Shown: positions 9,152-18,894 of the stretch, in pieces
Layout of the letters: every line of letters starts with the position of its first letter
Position numbering within the stretch: position 1 is the stretch's first letter
Program-made: the position numbers and the translations under genes
The notes under the pieces: generated by a model
What the model saw: the letters and a program-made list of their open reading frames with translations, nothing else
Database searches by the model: none
What the model was told of the DNA's origin: nothing
Assembly (NCBI RefSeq): GCF_003336705.1
Contig: NZ_QMDL01000003.1
Coordinates: forward strand, 211 to 64,210
DNA from: Marinobacter litoralis
Lineage (GTDB): Bacteria; Pseudomonadota; Gammaproteobacteria; Pseudomonadales; Oleiphilaceae
Direction: 5' to 3'
DNA length: 64,000 bases

Positions 9152-9949
9152 ATCAATAGCTACACCCGTCCCCATGTTCTGGTGCTGTCCGGGCTGGACC
9201 CTTCCGGCGGAGCCGGCATTCAGGCCGACATTCAGGCTATCACCTCGCTCGGCGGGCACCCGTTGCCCGTGCTCACGTGCCTGACCGTGCAAGACACCAA
9301 CAATGTGTATGGCGCTGAAGCCATTAATCCTGAGACCATCCGCCAACAACTGGAATGCCTCGCGAAAGACATTCCTTTGCACGCCGTGAAAACCGGCGCC
9401 ATGGGCAACGCGGCGGTGGTCAACGTGCTGATGGAGTTTCTCGAAAGCCGCCCAGACCTGCCGCTGATTGTTGACCCAGTCATCAAAGCCGCCGGCGGCG
9501 GTGACCTGGCCGATAACGAACTGGTTGACGCCATGAGAAGCTCCCTGTTCGCTCGGGCAGAAATGATCACTCCGAACGGCGTTGAACTCCTTCAGCTCGG
9601 TGACTGTGACAGTGACAGCGAAAGCCAAGCCGCCGACAAACTGCTCTCGGCTGGCTGCAAATCGGTACTGGCCACCGGCGGGCACGGAACCGGGCCACAC
9701 ATCATCAACACCTTGTACAGCACTGAGCACGAACCTATGCACTGGGAGCTTGAACGGATTGGCGCCAACGAATACCACGGTACCGGATGCACGCTGGCCG
9801 CGGCCATTTCAGCCGGCATTGCCAGCGGTCTGTCCGCCCGAGCCGCCATATCCCAAGCCCAGAATTACGTGAGCCGCACGCTACTGAGCGCCTTAACTAT
9901 TGGCCAAGGGCAACGAGTACCAAACCGGGGTATTCCGTGGGAACGTTAA
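9152..9949 (+). CDS. thiD: Bifunctional hydroxymethylpyrimidine kinase / phosphomethylpyrimidine kinase
   Basis: Phosphorylates HMP to HMP-P and HMP-PP for thiamine synthesis (ribokinase fold). The conserved GLDPSGGAGIQAD motif starts the protein, and the C-terminal GTGCTLAAAI motif carries the catalytic region. No ATG, GTG or TTG lies between the perfect AAGGAGG (9139-9145) and this motif until GTG 9182, which would cut into the first beta strand. The codon at correct spacing is ATC 9152, giving 265 residues starting M-N-S-Y-T-R-P-H-V-L-V-L. I annotate the AUC start; GTG 9182 is the fallback. The 3' end overlaps thiE by 13 bp. Confidence 0.9.
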   Translation: MNSYTRPHVLVLSGLDPSGGAGIQADIQAITSLGGHPLPVLTCLTVQDTNNVYGAEAINPETIRQQLECLAKDIPLHAVKTGAMGNAAVVNVLMEFLESRPDLPLIVDPVIKAAGGGDLADNELVDAMRSSLFARAEMITPNGVELLQLGDCDSDSESQAADKLLSAGCKSVLATGGHGTGPHIINTLYSTEHEPMHWELERIGANEYHGTGCTLAAAISAGIASGLSARAAISQAQNYVSRTLLSALTIGQGQRVPNRGIPWER

Positions 9950-10605
9950 AGCTGCCTATCCAACGCGGCCTGTATGCCATCACCGACAACCGACTTACTC
10001 CGCCTGACCGGCTGCTGGAGTCCGTAGAAGCCGCGCTAGCAGGCGGCGCGGTGTTAGTCCAATATCGAGATAAGCTTTCATCGACTGCGGAACGGCTGCG
10101 CCAAGCAACAGACCTCACCCGTTTATGCCGTAGCGCGGGCGTGCCCTTGCTCATTAACGACGACCCAGAACTGGCGCACCGAGTGGGTGCCGATGGCGTA
10201 CATTTGGGCCAGGACGACTGGGATTTGGCCGATGCCAGAAAGCTGCTGGGGCAAGACGCCATCATTGGCATTACCTGTCACCACCGCATAGACCTGGCCG
10301 AAACAGCCAAGGCCGGAGGGGCGGACTATTTGGCCTTTGGCCGTTTTTATCAGTCTGGCACCAAACCCGGAGCCCCCCGAGCGGATGCACAGGTGTTAAC
10401 AGAAGCCTCCCGACTGGCGCGCCCGGTGGCCGCCATTGGCGGCATTACCACCGATAACGCAGAACCGCTGGTTCGCGCCGGCGCCGATCTTATTGCCGTA
10501 GTGGGCGGATTGTTCGGGGGCAGTCCCGAAGACATAGAAGCCAAAGCCAAACAGTTCAGCCAACTGATCGCTTTGCACCACCCGCTATCGACACATTCCA
10601 ACTGA
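9937..10605 (+). CDS. thiE: Thiamine-phosphate synthase
   Basis: Joins HMP-PP and thiazole phosphate to make thiamine phosphate. The 222-residue TIM barrel shows VQYRDK for pyrophosphate and pyrimidine binding, GADGVHLGQDD for magnesium, and a TKPGAPRAD loop. The start is GTG 9937, inside the last codons of thiD, with GGGG 6 nt upstream; longer in-frame extensions read through thiD and lack homology. Overlap with thiD points to translational coupling of consecutive pathway steps. Confidence 0.93.
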   Translation: MGTLKLPIQRGLYAITDNRLTPPDRLLESVEAALAGGAVLVQYRDKLSSTAERLRQATDLTRLCRSAGVPLLINDDPELAHRVGADGVHLGQDDWDLADARKLLGQDAIIGITCHHRIDLAETAKAGGADYLAFGRFYQSGTKPGAPRADAQVLTEASRLARPVAAIGGITTDNAEPLVRAGADLIAVVGGLFGGSPEDIEAKAKQFSQLIALHHPLSTHSN

Positions 10606-10617
10606 CAGGAGTTAACC

Positions 10618-11898
10618 ATGAGTCACTCTGAAGAACTGTTCGAACAGGCACAAAAATACATCCCCGGCGGTGTAAACTCCCCGGTTCGAGCATTTCGCGG
10701 CGTGGGCGGCACCCCGGTGTTTTTCAAACACGCCGAAGGCGCCTATCTGTATGACGAAGACAACAAGCGCTACATCGATTTCATCGGCTCTTGGGGCCCG
10801 ATGATTCTTGGCCATTCCGACCCACGCATCAAAGCAGCCCTGCACGCTCAGGTAGATCTGGGCGTTGGTTACGGGGCCCCCACCGCCATCGAAACGGACA
10901 TGGCGAAGAAAGTTTGCGAGCTGGTGCCATCCATCGAAATGGTGCGCATGGTTAACTCCGGTACCGAAGCCACTATGAGCGCGATTCGTCTGGCACGCGG
11001 TTACACCGGCCGGGACAAAATCGTGAAGTTCGAAGGCTGTTACCACGGCCACGTGGACTCCCTGCTGGTGAAAGCGGGTTCCGGCGCACTGACCTTGGGC
11101 GAGCCTAACTCTCCGGGCATTCCCGCCAGCTTGGCAGAGCATACCATCACCCTGGATTTCAACGACATCGACGGTGTGCGCGAAACCTTCAAGAAGATTG
11201 GCGACCAGATTGCCGCCATCATCGTGGAGCCAGTGGCCGGCAACATGAACTGCATTCCGCCGGTTCCGGGGTTCCTGGAAGGCCTGCGCGAAGTGTGCGA
11301 CGAACACGGTACTGTGCTGATTTTTGACGAAGTGATGACTGGTTTCCGGGTTTCACTGGGTGGCGCTCAGGGCTTCTACGGCATAACGCCTGACCTGACC
11401 GCGCTGGGCAAAGTCATCGGTGGCGGTTTGCCAGTGGGTGCATTTGGCGGCAAGCGTGAAATCATGGAACACATTTCACCGCTTGGCCCGGTTTACCAGG
11501 CAGGCACCTTGAGCGGCAACCCGCTGGCGATGGCCGCCGGCCTGACCAGCTTGAATGCCATTTCAGAGCCCGGTTTCCACGATCGTCTGACAGAAAAAAC
11601 AAACAAGGTACGGGACGGTTTCAAGGCCGCGGCTGACGAAGCCGGCATTCCTCTGGCGGTGCAATCTGCCGGCGCCATGTTCGGTTTCTTCTTTACCGAC
11701 GCACCGTCCGTGGCCCGTTTTGATCAGGTGATGGAGTGCGATGTAGAGCGCTTCAAGAAGTTTTTCCAAGGCATGCTGGCCGAAGGCGTATACCTGGCGC
11801 CATCGGCATTCGAAGCAAGCTTTGTGTGCGATGCGCTCTCAGACGATGACATTGAGTTCACGTTGGCTGCTGCCCGCAAGGTAATGGCGACGCTTTAA
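10618..11898 (+). CDS. hemL: Glutamate-1-semialdehyde 2,1-aminomutase
   Basis: PLP-dependent conversion of glutamate-1-semialdehyde to 5-aminolevulinate, the first committed heme precursor in the C5 pathway. The 426-residue protein is full length. The PLP lysine is K265 in [10 protein letters not shown], the same number as in E. coli, and FDEVMTGFR precedes it. CAGGAG lies 7 nt before the ATG. Last gene of the hemJ-thiD-thiE-hemL run; a hairpin follows its stop. Confidence 0.97.
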   Translation: MSHSEELFEQAQKYIPGGVNSPVRAFRGVGGTPVFFKHAEGAYLYDEDNKRYIDFIGSWGPMILGHSDPRIKAALHAQVDLGVGYGAPTAIETDMAKKVCELVPSIEMVRMVNSGTEATMSAIRLARGYTGRDKIVKFEGCYHGHVDSLLVKAGSGALTLGEPNSPGIPASLAEHTITLDFNDIDGVRETFKKIGDQIAAIIVEPVAGNMNCIPPVPGFLEGLREVCDEHGTVLIFDEVMTGFRVSLGGAQGFYGITPDLTALGKVIGGGLPVGAFGGKREIMEHISPLGPVYQAGTLSGNPLAMAAGLTSLNAISEPGFHDRLTEKTNKVRDGFKAAADEAGIPLAVQSAGAMFGFFFTDAPSVARFDQVMECDVERFKKFFQGMLAEGVYLAPSAFEASFVCDALSDDDIEFTLAAARKVMATL

Positions 11899-11909
11899 GC
11901 CGGACCGCT

Positions 11910-11937
11910 CGGTGACTCAGGTTCGACTGAGTCACCG
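11910..11937 (+). terminator. Hairpin after hemL
   Basis: Perfect 11-bp stem (11910-11920 with 11927-11937) and a 6-nt loop, 12 bp past the hemL stop. No U-tract follows, so termination may be weak or Rho-assisted. Confidence 0.45.
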
Positions 11938-12119
11938 CATGCTACCTCCTCCCCCCTTTATCCTTTAATGCACGCCTGCCAGCCCGATTCTCTTACCATT
12001 TCGTATTCCGCCTTTTTAGATGCTTTTGCTAAGGTTTAGGCAGGAACCCTTCATCGCGCTTGGCCGTGAAGTCGTTTTACCTCGTAGTCGAACCTACAAG
12101 ATTTCTATCAGGAGGTTTT

Positions 12120-13004
12120 ATGAAGTCCTCGACCAAACTATTTGCAATTTCCGCCCTCACCGGCGCCCTGGCAGCCTGTGGTGGTGGCGGTAGCAGTAGC
12201 GATTCGGCACAGACTGGGACGGTATCGGTGGGGCTGACCGATGCGCCAGTTGACCAGGCTGAAGCCGTTAACATTGAAATTACAGCACTCGTCCTCAAGC
12301 ACCAAAGCGGTTCGCCGGTTCGGTATGAGCTTGATATTCCAGAGCCTGTAAACCTCCTCGACTACCAGAATGGTCAGGTAAAAGCCCTGCTGGATAGCAA
12401 GGAACTAGAAGCCGGAGAGTACCAGTGGGTGAGGCTGGAAATCGGTGACAATAACAACATCGTTATCGATGGGGCGGAATACACTCTAACTACCCCCTCT
12501 AAACGGGGTCTGCAAACCAGCGGGTTCACGGTGCCTGCAGGTGGCGAAGTGGCAATCACGATCGACTTTGACGTGCGGAAGTCCATTGTTAATCCCCAGA
12601 ACGATCCGAACGCTTATAAGCTGAAACCAGTCCTGAGACTGGTCGACAACTCACAGGTTGGCAGCATCACCGGGACTATACCTGCAGAGTTGATTACTAA
12701 AGCTTGTGGGGGCGTGGACACCGTAGACTTCGTCGGCAATGTTTATGTGCATTCAGGAGCGAATCAGCAACCAGACGATATCGGAAGTGGCAACGAACCA
12801 CTGGTCGTTGTCCCCGTTGAATTCGACGATAATTACAGCTATCAGGCAAGCTTCATTCCGGCGGGCGACTACACCGTCAGCTACACCTGCGACAGTGACC
12901 TGGTTGAAGATGCGGATGGACACCCATCGGACGATAATCTGACCTTCACCGAAGGTAAAAACACTACAGTAACTGCGAACGAGACATCGACTGTAAATTT
13001 CTGA
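12120..13004 (+). CDS. DUF4382 domain lipoprotein
   Basis: Function unknown. The start ATG 12120 follows GGAGG closely. The 294-residue product begins with a lipoprotein signal peptide (LAAC, lipidated C20) and a glycine/serine spacer. The DUF4382 domain follows (about residues 34-175; it opens GTVSVGLTDAPVD, and many family members are surface or envelope proteins). A second beta-rich region (about 180-290) resembles a carboxypeptidase-regulatory-like or prealbumin fold (YTVSYTCDSD). It stands alone, with an unremarkable 180-bp upstream gap and a shared hairpin downstream. Confidence 0.85.
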   Translation: MKSSTKLFAISALTGALAACGGGGSSSDSAQTGTVSVGLTDAPVDQAEAVNIEITALVLKHQSGSPVRYELDIPEPVNLLDYQNGQVKALLDSKELEAGEYQWVRLEIGDNNNIVIDGAEYTLTTPSKRGLQTSGFTVPAGGEVAITIDFDVRKSIVNPQNDPNAYKLKPVLRLVDNSQVGSITGTIPAELITKACGGVDTVDFVGNVYVHSGANQQPDDIGSGNEPLVVVPVEFDDNYSYQASFIPAGDYTVSYTCDSDLVEDADGHPSDDNLTFTEGKNTTVTANETSTVNF

Positions 13005-13013
13005 ACTAGCAAG

Positions 13014-13035
13014 GGGCTGCCGCAATAGGCAGCCC
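13014..13035. terminator. Hairpin between convergent DUF4382 and lpoP-like genes
   Basis: An 8-bp GC-rich stem (13014-13021 with 13028-13035) with a 6-nt loop between two convergent stop codons. It lacks a clear U-tract on either strand. Confidence 0.4.
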
Positions 13036-13044
13036 TTCCCAGCC

Positions 13045-13629
13045 TTACAGCGCCCGGGCCCTATCCTCCGCCTGAGAAGCCCCCGCAACATTACCCCTCG
13101 CTCGGCGAATATCCGCCAGCAGCAACCAGCCTGACCGTTGCATGCGGTAATCATTACCCGCCAGCGACAAGCCCTTCAAGGTGAACTGTTCAGCCGCTCC
13201 CAGGTTGTTCCCGGCCACATAGGCTTCCGCCAACTTGAAGTACACCTCCGCCGAACGTGGCGCTACCCGCTGGGCTCTTTCCAAGCGTGCAATCGCGCCT
13301 GCCGAGTCACCTTGCTGTAGCCGCTGGTCAGCATCGCGAATCAGAGCGACGGCTGCCGCAGGCAGTTCATCACCGGACTCGCGATAACTGGGCGAACGGG
13401 TAGGTTGCTCAGGCTCAGGAGCAGGCTCGCTGACTTCGGGCTGTTCACTCTTGCGCCACACTTGGGGCTCAGATCTTTCCGGCTCAGACGTTCTGGGCGG
13501 TTCAGGCGCTCTAGACTGATCGCCACCGCCCATCGGCACATAAATCGAACCCCCGCCCGGCGCTGAACATCCGGCCAAGCCAAGTATCAGCGCTAAGCTG
13601 GCCGCGTGCGTCATCGTTACTTTTTTCAT
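13045..13629 (-). CDS. TPR lipoprotein, probable LpoP-type activator of PBP1b
   Basis: A 194-residue lipoprotein (LAGC, lipidated C21). A proline/glutamate-rich disordered linker (about 35-85) is followed by two to three tetratricopeptide repeats (about 90-194). Its ATG overlaps the mrcB stop by 4 bp (ATGA). In P. aeruginosa the TPR lipoprotein LpoP is encoded beside PBP1b and activates it from the outer membrane. The matching architecture and coupling make this its likely equivalent: the linker would span the periplasm and the TPR would contact the synthase. This is inference from context; TPRs alone do not prove it. Confidence 0.8.
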   Translation of the reverse strand: MKKVTMTHAASLALILGLAGCSAPGGGSIYVPMGGGDQSRAPEPPRTSEPERSEPQVWRKSEQPEVSEPAPEPEQPTRSPSYRESGDELPAAAVALIRDADQRLQQGDSAGAIARLERAQRVAPRSAEVYFKLAEAYVAGNNLGAAEQFTLKGLSLAGNDYRMQRSGWLLLADIRRARGNVAGASQAEDRARAL

Positions 13630-15935
13630 CGAAACAATCCTTCAAACCAACTGCGTATTTGCCCACCAAAATCGCCGTTACAACCGGTGTGCCTATCGGG
13701 TTCACTGCCGGTCACGAAAGGAATCAGGCGTGCATTCTGGCACCCCTCACCCGTCAAGGCGTTGGCTTCAGTATCCACCCAATGGTACTGCACACCGTCC
13801 GGCATAACCGGTGAAAACCCGTGCTGGGGAATCTGCGCCATCATTGTGGACCAAATCGGCAAGGCACCCGATGCCCCAGTGAGCGAGGTCGGGCCGTTAT
13901 CGTCACGGCCGACCCAAGCAACCGCCAGCAAATCACCGCTGAAGCCGGCAAACCAGGCGTCCCGGCCGTCGTCGGTGGTGCCGGTTTTGCCCGCCAGCGT
14001 TAACTGATCCGGCAGCGTGTAATAAGCCGAGCGTCCCGTACCTTCTTGCATGGTTTCCTGCATGGCGTATTGCACCAAATGCACGGCCGCTGGGTCGGCC
14101 ACTTGATCCACTTTCAGGTTGTAGCGTGAAAGCGGCTCGTTGTCGGCATCCGTTACCTCACGAATGGTCCGCAAGGGCGTGTTGAAGCCTGATGTGGCCA
14201 AGCCTTGATACAACTGGGCCACGTCCACTGGCGCCAAATTCACGGAGCCCAGCAACATAGATGGATAGTCCGATATGGGGCCGGTGATACCAAACGCTCT
14301 CAGTTTTTCCTGAACTTCCGAAATACCAACATCCAGCCCCACTCGAACCGCCGGCAGGTTGTAAGATTTCGACAGTGCGCGGTGCAAAGGCACTTCGCCC
14401 CGTTCCTGCTTGTCGAAGTTCTTTGGCTGCCACAATTTACCGTCATCGAACTCCAGCGTGAACGCCTGATCTTTAACCGGTGTAATCAACGTGTACCGGT
14501 CGGCTTGCTCGAGGGCGGCCAGATACACAAACGGCTTGATCAGAGAACCCATCGGGCGCTTGGCGTCCACGGCCCGGTTGAAGCCGGCAAAACTGGGATT
14601 CTTACCGCCCACCAGAGCAAGCACTTCACCGGTGTCTTTCGCCGTGACCACTAAGGCCGCTTCCAGGGCATCCGCGCCCGGCAGCTTGGGCAAGGTTTTA
14701 CTGACCGCAGCCTCAGAGGCGTGCTGAATCGCAGGGTCCAGCGTTGTGAAGATGCGCAAGCCTTCGCTTTGCAGGTCTTCCTCTTGATAGTCCCGGGCCA
14801 GGTGCCGGCGAACCAGATCAATGTAGGCCGGGTAACGATTGTCGGTGAACGAAGGCTTGGCACTGACGCCCAAAGGCTTGGCCTTCGCAGCCTTCGCCTC
14901 TTGTTCGGTCAGCAGCCCGGCTTCGGCCATTTCATCCAACACCAGATTGCGGCGCGCGGTCGCGCGTTTAGGGTGGCGCCTCGGGTTGTAGTAACTCGGG
15001 CCTTTCACCATCCCCACCAGCAGGGCCATTTGGTGCGGAGCCAAATCTTTCAGGCGCTCACCAAAGTAAAACTGACTGGCCAAACCAAAGCCGTGAATGC
15101 TGCGCACACCGGCTTGGCCGAGATACACCTCATTCAGGTAAGTTTCCAGAATGTCGTCTTTTTCGTAATGCAGCTCTAGCAGGATCGACATCAAGGCTTC
15201 GTTGCCTTTGCGTACCAGCGTCTGATCGCGCGTCAGGAAGAAGTTTTTCACCAACTGTTGGGTCAGTGTACTGCCGCCCTGCACCACCCTGCCGGCTTTG
15301 ATGTTTGCCAACATAGCCCGGGCAATCGACAAAGGCGCCAAGCCAAAGTGACTGTAAAACTCGCGATCTTCCACTGCCATCAAAGTGCTTGGGAGCAGTT
15401 CGGGCACCTCTTCGAGCTGCACCAAAACCCGGTCTTCGCGGTGGGCAGGATAGATACCGCCAATTTGGGCGGGCTCAAGCCGAACGATCGGCGACTTAGG
15501 CCCAGAGATCACAGAAAACGATTGAACTTTGTCGCCACTCACAACCAGAGAGAGGCGGCGGCGGGGCTCCTCGCCATCCGGAAATACGAAGCCACGAGCG
15601 CTGATGACAAAACGGCCACCGGTACGCCGATAGGTGCCCAGTTTCGAACCATCACCGGCTCGATAACCGGCCAGTTCGAGCTCGCGCGCCAGCCCTGATG
15701 CACTGACACTGGCACCGTCATACAATTCCAAGGGGCGGGCATACACACGGGAAGGCACCTCAAAACGGCGGCCCTCAAAGCGGGATGTCACCACCGCATC
15801 CAGGTACACCATCCAGCCGGCCAGCACCACCAGCCCCACCAGTGTGAATCGGAACAGTAACCGCCAAAGCCCGGACTGGCGCTTCTTTGGCTGACTTTTA
15901 GGCGATTTTTTACGGGATTTCGTTGATTTACTCAT
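13626..15935 (-). CDS. mrcB: Penicillin-binding protein 1b
   Basis: Bifunctional peptidoglycan synthase anchored in the inner membrane. The 769 residues comprise a basic cytoplasmic tail, a membrane anchor (about 26-46), a UB2H-like region (about 65-150), a GT51 glycosyltransferase with catalytic E189 in VEDREFYSHFG, and a transpeptidase with SxxK at 464-467, SxN at 524-526 and KTGT at 650-653. All catalytic motifs are intact. It is cotranscribed with the TPR lipoprotein gene downstream and diverges from the phosphotransferase gene. Confidence 0.96.
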   Translation of the reverse strand: MSKSTKSRKKSPKSQPKKRQSGLWRLLFRFTLVGLVVLAGWMVYLDAVVTSRFEGRRFEVPSRVYARPLELYDGASVSASGLARELELAGYRAGDGSKLGTYRRTGGRFVISARGFVFPDGEEPRRRLSLVVSGDKVQSFSVISGPKSPIVRLEPAQIGGIYPAHREDRVLVQLEEVPELLPSTLMAVEDREFYSHFGLAPLSIARAMLANIKAGRVVQGGSTLTQQLVKNFFLTRDQTLVRKGNEALMSILLELHYEKDDILETYLNEVYLGQAGVRSIHGFGLASQFYFGERLKDLAPHQMALLVGMVKGPSYYNPRRHPKRATARRNLVLDEMAEAGLLTEQEAKAAKAKPLGVSAKPSFTDNRYPAYIDLVRRHLARDYQEEDLQSEGLRIFTTLDPAIQHASEAAVSKTLPKLPGADALEAALVVTAKDTGEVLALVGGKNPSFAGFNRAVDAKRPMGSLIKPFVYLAALEQADRYTLITPVKDQAFTLEFDDGKLWQPKNFDKQERGEVPLHRALSKSYNLPAVRVGLDVGISEVQEKLRAFGITGPISDYPSMLLGSVNLAPVDVAQLYQGLATSGFNTPLRTIREVTDADNEPLSRYNLKVDQVADPAAVHLVQYAMQETMQEGTGRSAYYTLPDQLTLAGKTGTTDDGRDAWFAGFSGDLLAVAWVGRDDNGPTSLTGASGALPIWSTMMAQIPQHGFSPVMPDGVQYHWVDTEANALTGEGCQNARLIPFVTGSEPDRHTGCNGDFGGQIRSWFEGLFR

Positions 15936-16055
15936 ACCGTGATTATAACGAAGCCAAGGAGGCGACTGGCAGGCCTGTTATGTGTTATTTCTGTAATCTG
16001 CCGTCTATCATAGAACAAACAAAATCAACGAGTTCAGGGAACCCAGGAGCAAAAT

Positions 16056-17642
16056 GTGAGCGAACGCGCCCCCGACACACTGGTTAAAGCACTGCAGAAC
16101 CCAGAGTTGTACGACCACCCCGTCAACGGTTTTCAGGTGATCGAGACCCATATATCTCAGGTTCTTCTGACCGGCGACTACGCCTACAAGATCAAGAAGC
16201 CCATGGATTTCGGCTTTCTCAACTTCTCGACTCTGGAACGCCGCAAGCATTTCTGTGAAGAAGAGCTTCGCCTGAATCGTCGTTTGGCACCTGAACTCTA
16301 CCTTGACGTTCTACCCATTACCGGCAGCCCCGAACAGCCTATCCTCGGTGGCGAAGGAGAGCCGTTCGAATACGCCATCCGTATGCGCCAGTTTGATCAG
16401 AGTCAGCAGTTCGACCGCCTTCAGGCAAGTGGCGATCTGACACCGGACTTGCTTGGCAGCACGGCACGCCAGGTTGCTCTGTTCCACGACAGCCTTACAC
16501 CGATAGCCGACGATAAGCCTCTGGGCACTGCCGAAGCGGTGTATGCCGCCATGCAGGAAAACTTCGACCAGATCCGCCCGCTACTGAGCGATACAGCACT
16601 TCTCACGCAATTGGACGCTCTGGAAGAGTGGACAAAGACCACTTTCGAACGGAACCGGGAGCTGGTGGTCGCCCGTCGCGCCAAAGGTATGGTCCGCGAA
16701 TGTCACGGCGATCTTCACCTCGCCAACATCGCCGTATTCGACGGTCAGGTAACGGTGTTCGACTGCATTGAGTTCAATGAACCGTTCCGCTGGATTGATG
16801 TGATCAACGATTTGGCGTTCCTGCTGATGGACCTTGAATCACGTCAAGAGCATGAACTGGCAAACTTGGTCCTCAACACCTACCTCGAATACCGGGGTGA
16901 TTTCGAAGGCTTGGAGCTATTGCCGCTCTATAAGGCCTACCGGGCGATGGTGCGGGCTAAAATCGCCCTGTTCAGCATGGGCAACCCGAGCCTGACCGAC
17001 AGCGACATTGAAAGTTTGTGGCAGGTGTACCGCGATTACACGCAACTCGCCGAAGATTACGGCGCCATTCCGAATCATTATTTGCTGGCAACCACCGGCT
17101 TGTCGGCCTCTGGGAAAACCTGCGTCAGCGCCGCCATGTCGGCCGAATTAGGCCTGGTTCGTTTGCGTTCCGATGTGGAACGCAAACGCTTGCACGGGCT
17201 GGCCCCGCTGGATGACAGCAAATCCGGTTTGGGTACAGATCTTTACAGCCCGGAAGCCACTGAGAAAACCTACAAGCACTTGGCGACATTGGCGGATCAA
17301 CTGCTGTCTTCCGGGTTATCCGTCATTGTGGATGCCGCCAGCCTGAAAGAAAGCGAGCGGGCACTGTTTGCTCAAGTCGCCGAGAATCAAGGCGTGCCCT
17401 TTGCACTGCTGCACACCGAAGCGCCAGAAGAACTGCGCCGCGACTGGGTACGCAAGCGCAAAGGCGATGCGTCTGAGGCCACCGAAGAGATGTTGGACGC
17501 TCAACAGACGTGGTTCGAGCCCCTGACGGCCGAAGAAAAAACCCACACCATTCATTTGCACACCGATCAGGAGCATGTGGCTGAAGCGGTAGCGGACAGA
17601 ATCCGCCAGCACCTTGGCCTCAGCCCTCGATCCGGCCACTGA
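16056..17642 (+). CDS. APH-like phosphotransferase fused to AAA-type P-loop kinase domain
   Basis: A 528-residue two-domain protein of unknown substrate. The N-terminal part resembles aminoglycoside phosphotransferases, with HGDLHLAN at 217-224 as the catalytic loop and DCIEFN about 16 residues later. The C-terminal part is a zeta-toxin/AAA_33-like kinase with Walker A GLSASGKT at 348-355. The GTG start at 16056 follows AGGAG at good spacing. An ATG at 16054 overlaps it out of frame and is followed at once by TGA. The stop overlaps the Rieske start by one base, so the two are coupled. Resistance is unlikely; housekeeping small-molecule phosphorylation is more plausible. Confidence 0.85.
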   Translation: MSERAPDTLVKALQNPELYDHPVNGFQVIETHISQVLLTGDYAYKIKKPMDFGFLNFSTLERRKHFCEEELRLNRRLAPELYLDVLPITGSPEQPILGGEGEPFEYAIRMRQFDQSQQFDRLQASGDLTPDLLGSTARQVALFHDSLTPIADDKPLGTAEAVYAAMQENFDQIRPLLSDTALLTQLDALEEWTKTTFERNRELVVARRAKGMVRECHGDLHLANIAVFDGQVTVFDCIEFNEPFRWIDVINDLAFLLMDLESRQEHELANLVLNTYLEYRGDFEGLELLPLYKAYRAMVRAKIALFSMGNPSLTDSDIESLWQVYRDYTQLAEDYGAIPNHYLLATTGLSASGKTCVSAAMSAELGLVRLRSDVERKRLHGLAPLDDSKSGLGTDLYSPEATEKTYKHLATLADQLLSSGLSVIVDAASLKESERALFAQVAENQGVPFALLHTEAPEELRRDWVRKRKGDASEATEEMLDAQQTWFEPLTAEEKTHTIHLHTDQEHVAEAVADRIRQHLGLSPRSGH

Positions 17643-18013
17643 TGCAATCGATTCAATCCCAATGGCAAACAGCTTGCCCGGCACACGATCTGGTGCCGGG
17701 CAAGTTCGTGGAATTTCGCCTGAAAGAAAAAGCGGTTGAGCCCGAAGGGATGCCACTAACCGGTTTTGTGTTTCTGGACAACGGCACACCCCGGGCTTAC
17801 CTCAACGTGTGCCCACATCTGGGCATTGAGCTGAACTGGATGCCCGGCCGCTTTATGGATGCCGACAATTTGTTCATTCAATGCTCCACCCACGGCGCGC
17901 TGTTTAAACCTGGCACCGGTGAGTGTATAGCCGGGCCTTGCCAGGGCGATGCCTTAACAGAGCTGGATGTGCGCGAGCGCGAGGGCCTTATCGAAGTCAG
18001 GCTTCAAGATTGA
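17642..18013 (+). CDS. Rieske [2Fe-2S] domain protein
   Basis: A 123-residue soluble ferredoxin-like protein with the Rieske ligands C57-x-H59 and C81-x2-H84 (CPHLG and CSTHG), as in nitrite reductase small subunits and dioxygenase ferredoxins. No transmembrane anchor is present. It overlaps the preceding kinase gene by one base (TGATG), and its 3' end overlaps convergent sfsA by 17 bp. Redox partner unknown. Confidence 0.9.
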   Translation: MQSIQSQWQTACPAHDLVPGKFVEFRLKEKAVEPEGMPLTGFVFLDNGTPRAYLNVCPHLGIELNWMPGRFMDADNLFIQCSTHGALFKPGTGECIAGPCQGDALTELDVREREGLIEVRLQD

Positions 18014-18728
18014 CCGGCACGGCATCAATCAAATCAAGCCGCGCGCTCGGGTTTCCGTCAACCCCCATCAAAGCAGCTTTATAAGCAATCACCTCCACTC
18101 CGGCTTCAACGGCTTGTCGCAGTAATTGGCCGTATTTCGGGTCAATGTGGTCCGCAGGCTGCACTTCTTCAATACCTGTGTGATTCACCACAAACAACAA
18201 CACTGCCCGATCGCCATTGGCGACTTGTGCGATCAGCTCGCGCAGATGCTTTTGCCCGCGCTCGGTCACGGCATCCGGAAAATAACCCTGCGCGCCCTCC
18301 GCGAGTGTCACGTTTTTCACCTCTACCCACGCATCTGGCTCACTGTCATGACCCGAAAGCAGCAGATCAATACGGCTTTTTTCTTCGCCGTACCGCACCT
18401 CACTTCGGCATTGGCTGTAACCCCCAAGCTCAGGGATCACGCCCGCTTCAATCGCATGTTTGGCCTGTGCATTCGGGCGCGCAGTGTTCACACACGCAAG
18501 CGCACCCGGCCTGGCCTCCACCAGTTCCCAAGTGTATTTCAGCTTACGCTTGGAGTTATTGCTTTCGCTCAACCACACTCGCGCATTTTCCGGCTGACAA
18601 TTGCGCATGGAGCCGGTGTTTGGACAGTGAGCAACCACCTCTTTCCCATCCGGCAAGCGCACGTCCGCCAAGAAGCGTTTATAGCGCCGAATCAAGCGCC
18701 CCTCTATCAATGGTTCTAAAAACTTCAT
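17997..18728 (-). CDS. sfsA: SfsA family protein (sugar fermentation stimulation)
   Basis: Conserved nuclease-fold protein, first described as stimulating maltose metabolism in E. coli; a DNA-binding role is proposed. I choose ATG 18728, with GGAG at 5-nt spacing and a product opening with the family-like [17 protein letters not shown]. An upstream in-frame ATG at 18755 adds nine unconserved residues. The 243-residue protein is full length, with conserved HCPNTGSM and the V-E-V-K-N segment of the nuclease core. Its 3' end overlaps the Rieske gene. Confidence 0.93.
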   Translation of the reverse strand: MKFLEPLIEGRLIRRYKRFLADVRLPDGKEVVAHCPNTGSMRNCQPENARVWLSESNNSKRKLKYTWELVEARPGALACVNTARPNAQAKHAIEAGVIPELGGYSQCRSEVRYGEEKSRIDLLLSGHDSEPDAWVEVKNVTLAEGAQGYFPDAVTERGQKHLRELIAQVANGDRAVLLFVVNHTGIEEVQPADHIDPKYGQLLRQAVEAGVEVIAYKAALMGVDGNPSARLDLIDAVPVNLEA

Positions 18729-18894
18729 ATGCTCTCCACTATAAGCCGAAGTCACAGAGCTGGCACCCCTGAGACTTATCTGCTATTTTCCGCAAATTCC
18801 CATTACAGGGCGTCTGGGTAAAACCGTGCGGCACCGGTGCTGGTACGGATAACAAAGCGCCCGAGTAGAAGTACAAACAAGAGGCCAGGGCTCA

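Noticed and set aside
9787..9936. Long N-terminal extension of thiE
   Set aside because: The extra 50 codons overlap thiD in another frame and have no ThiE similarity; GTG 9937 fits the family start.
16013..16028. A/C-rich run before the phosphotransferase gene as a CA motif
   Set aside because: No 11-mer window matches AANAAYAANAA at 10 or more positions, and it is about 30 nt from the start codon.
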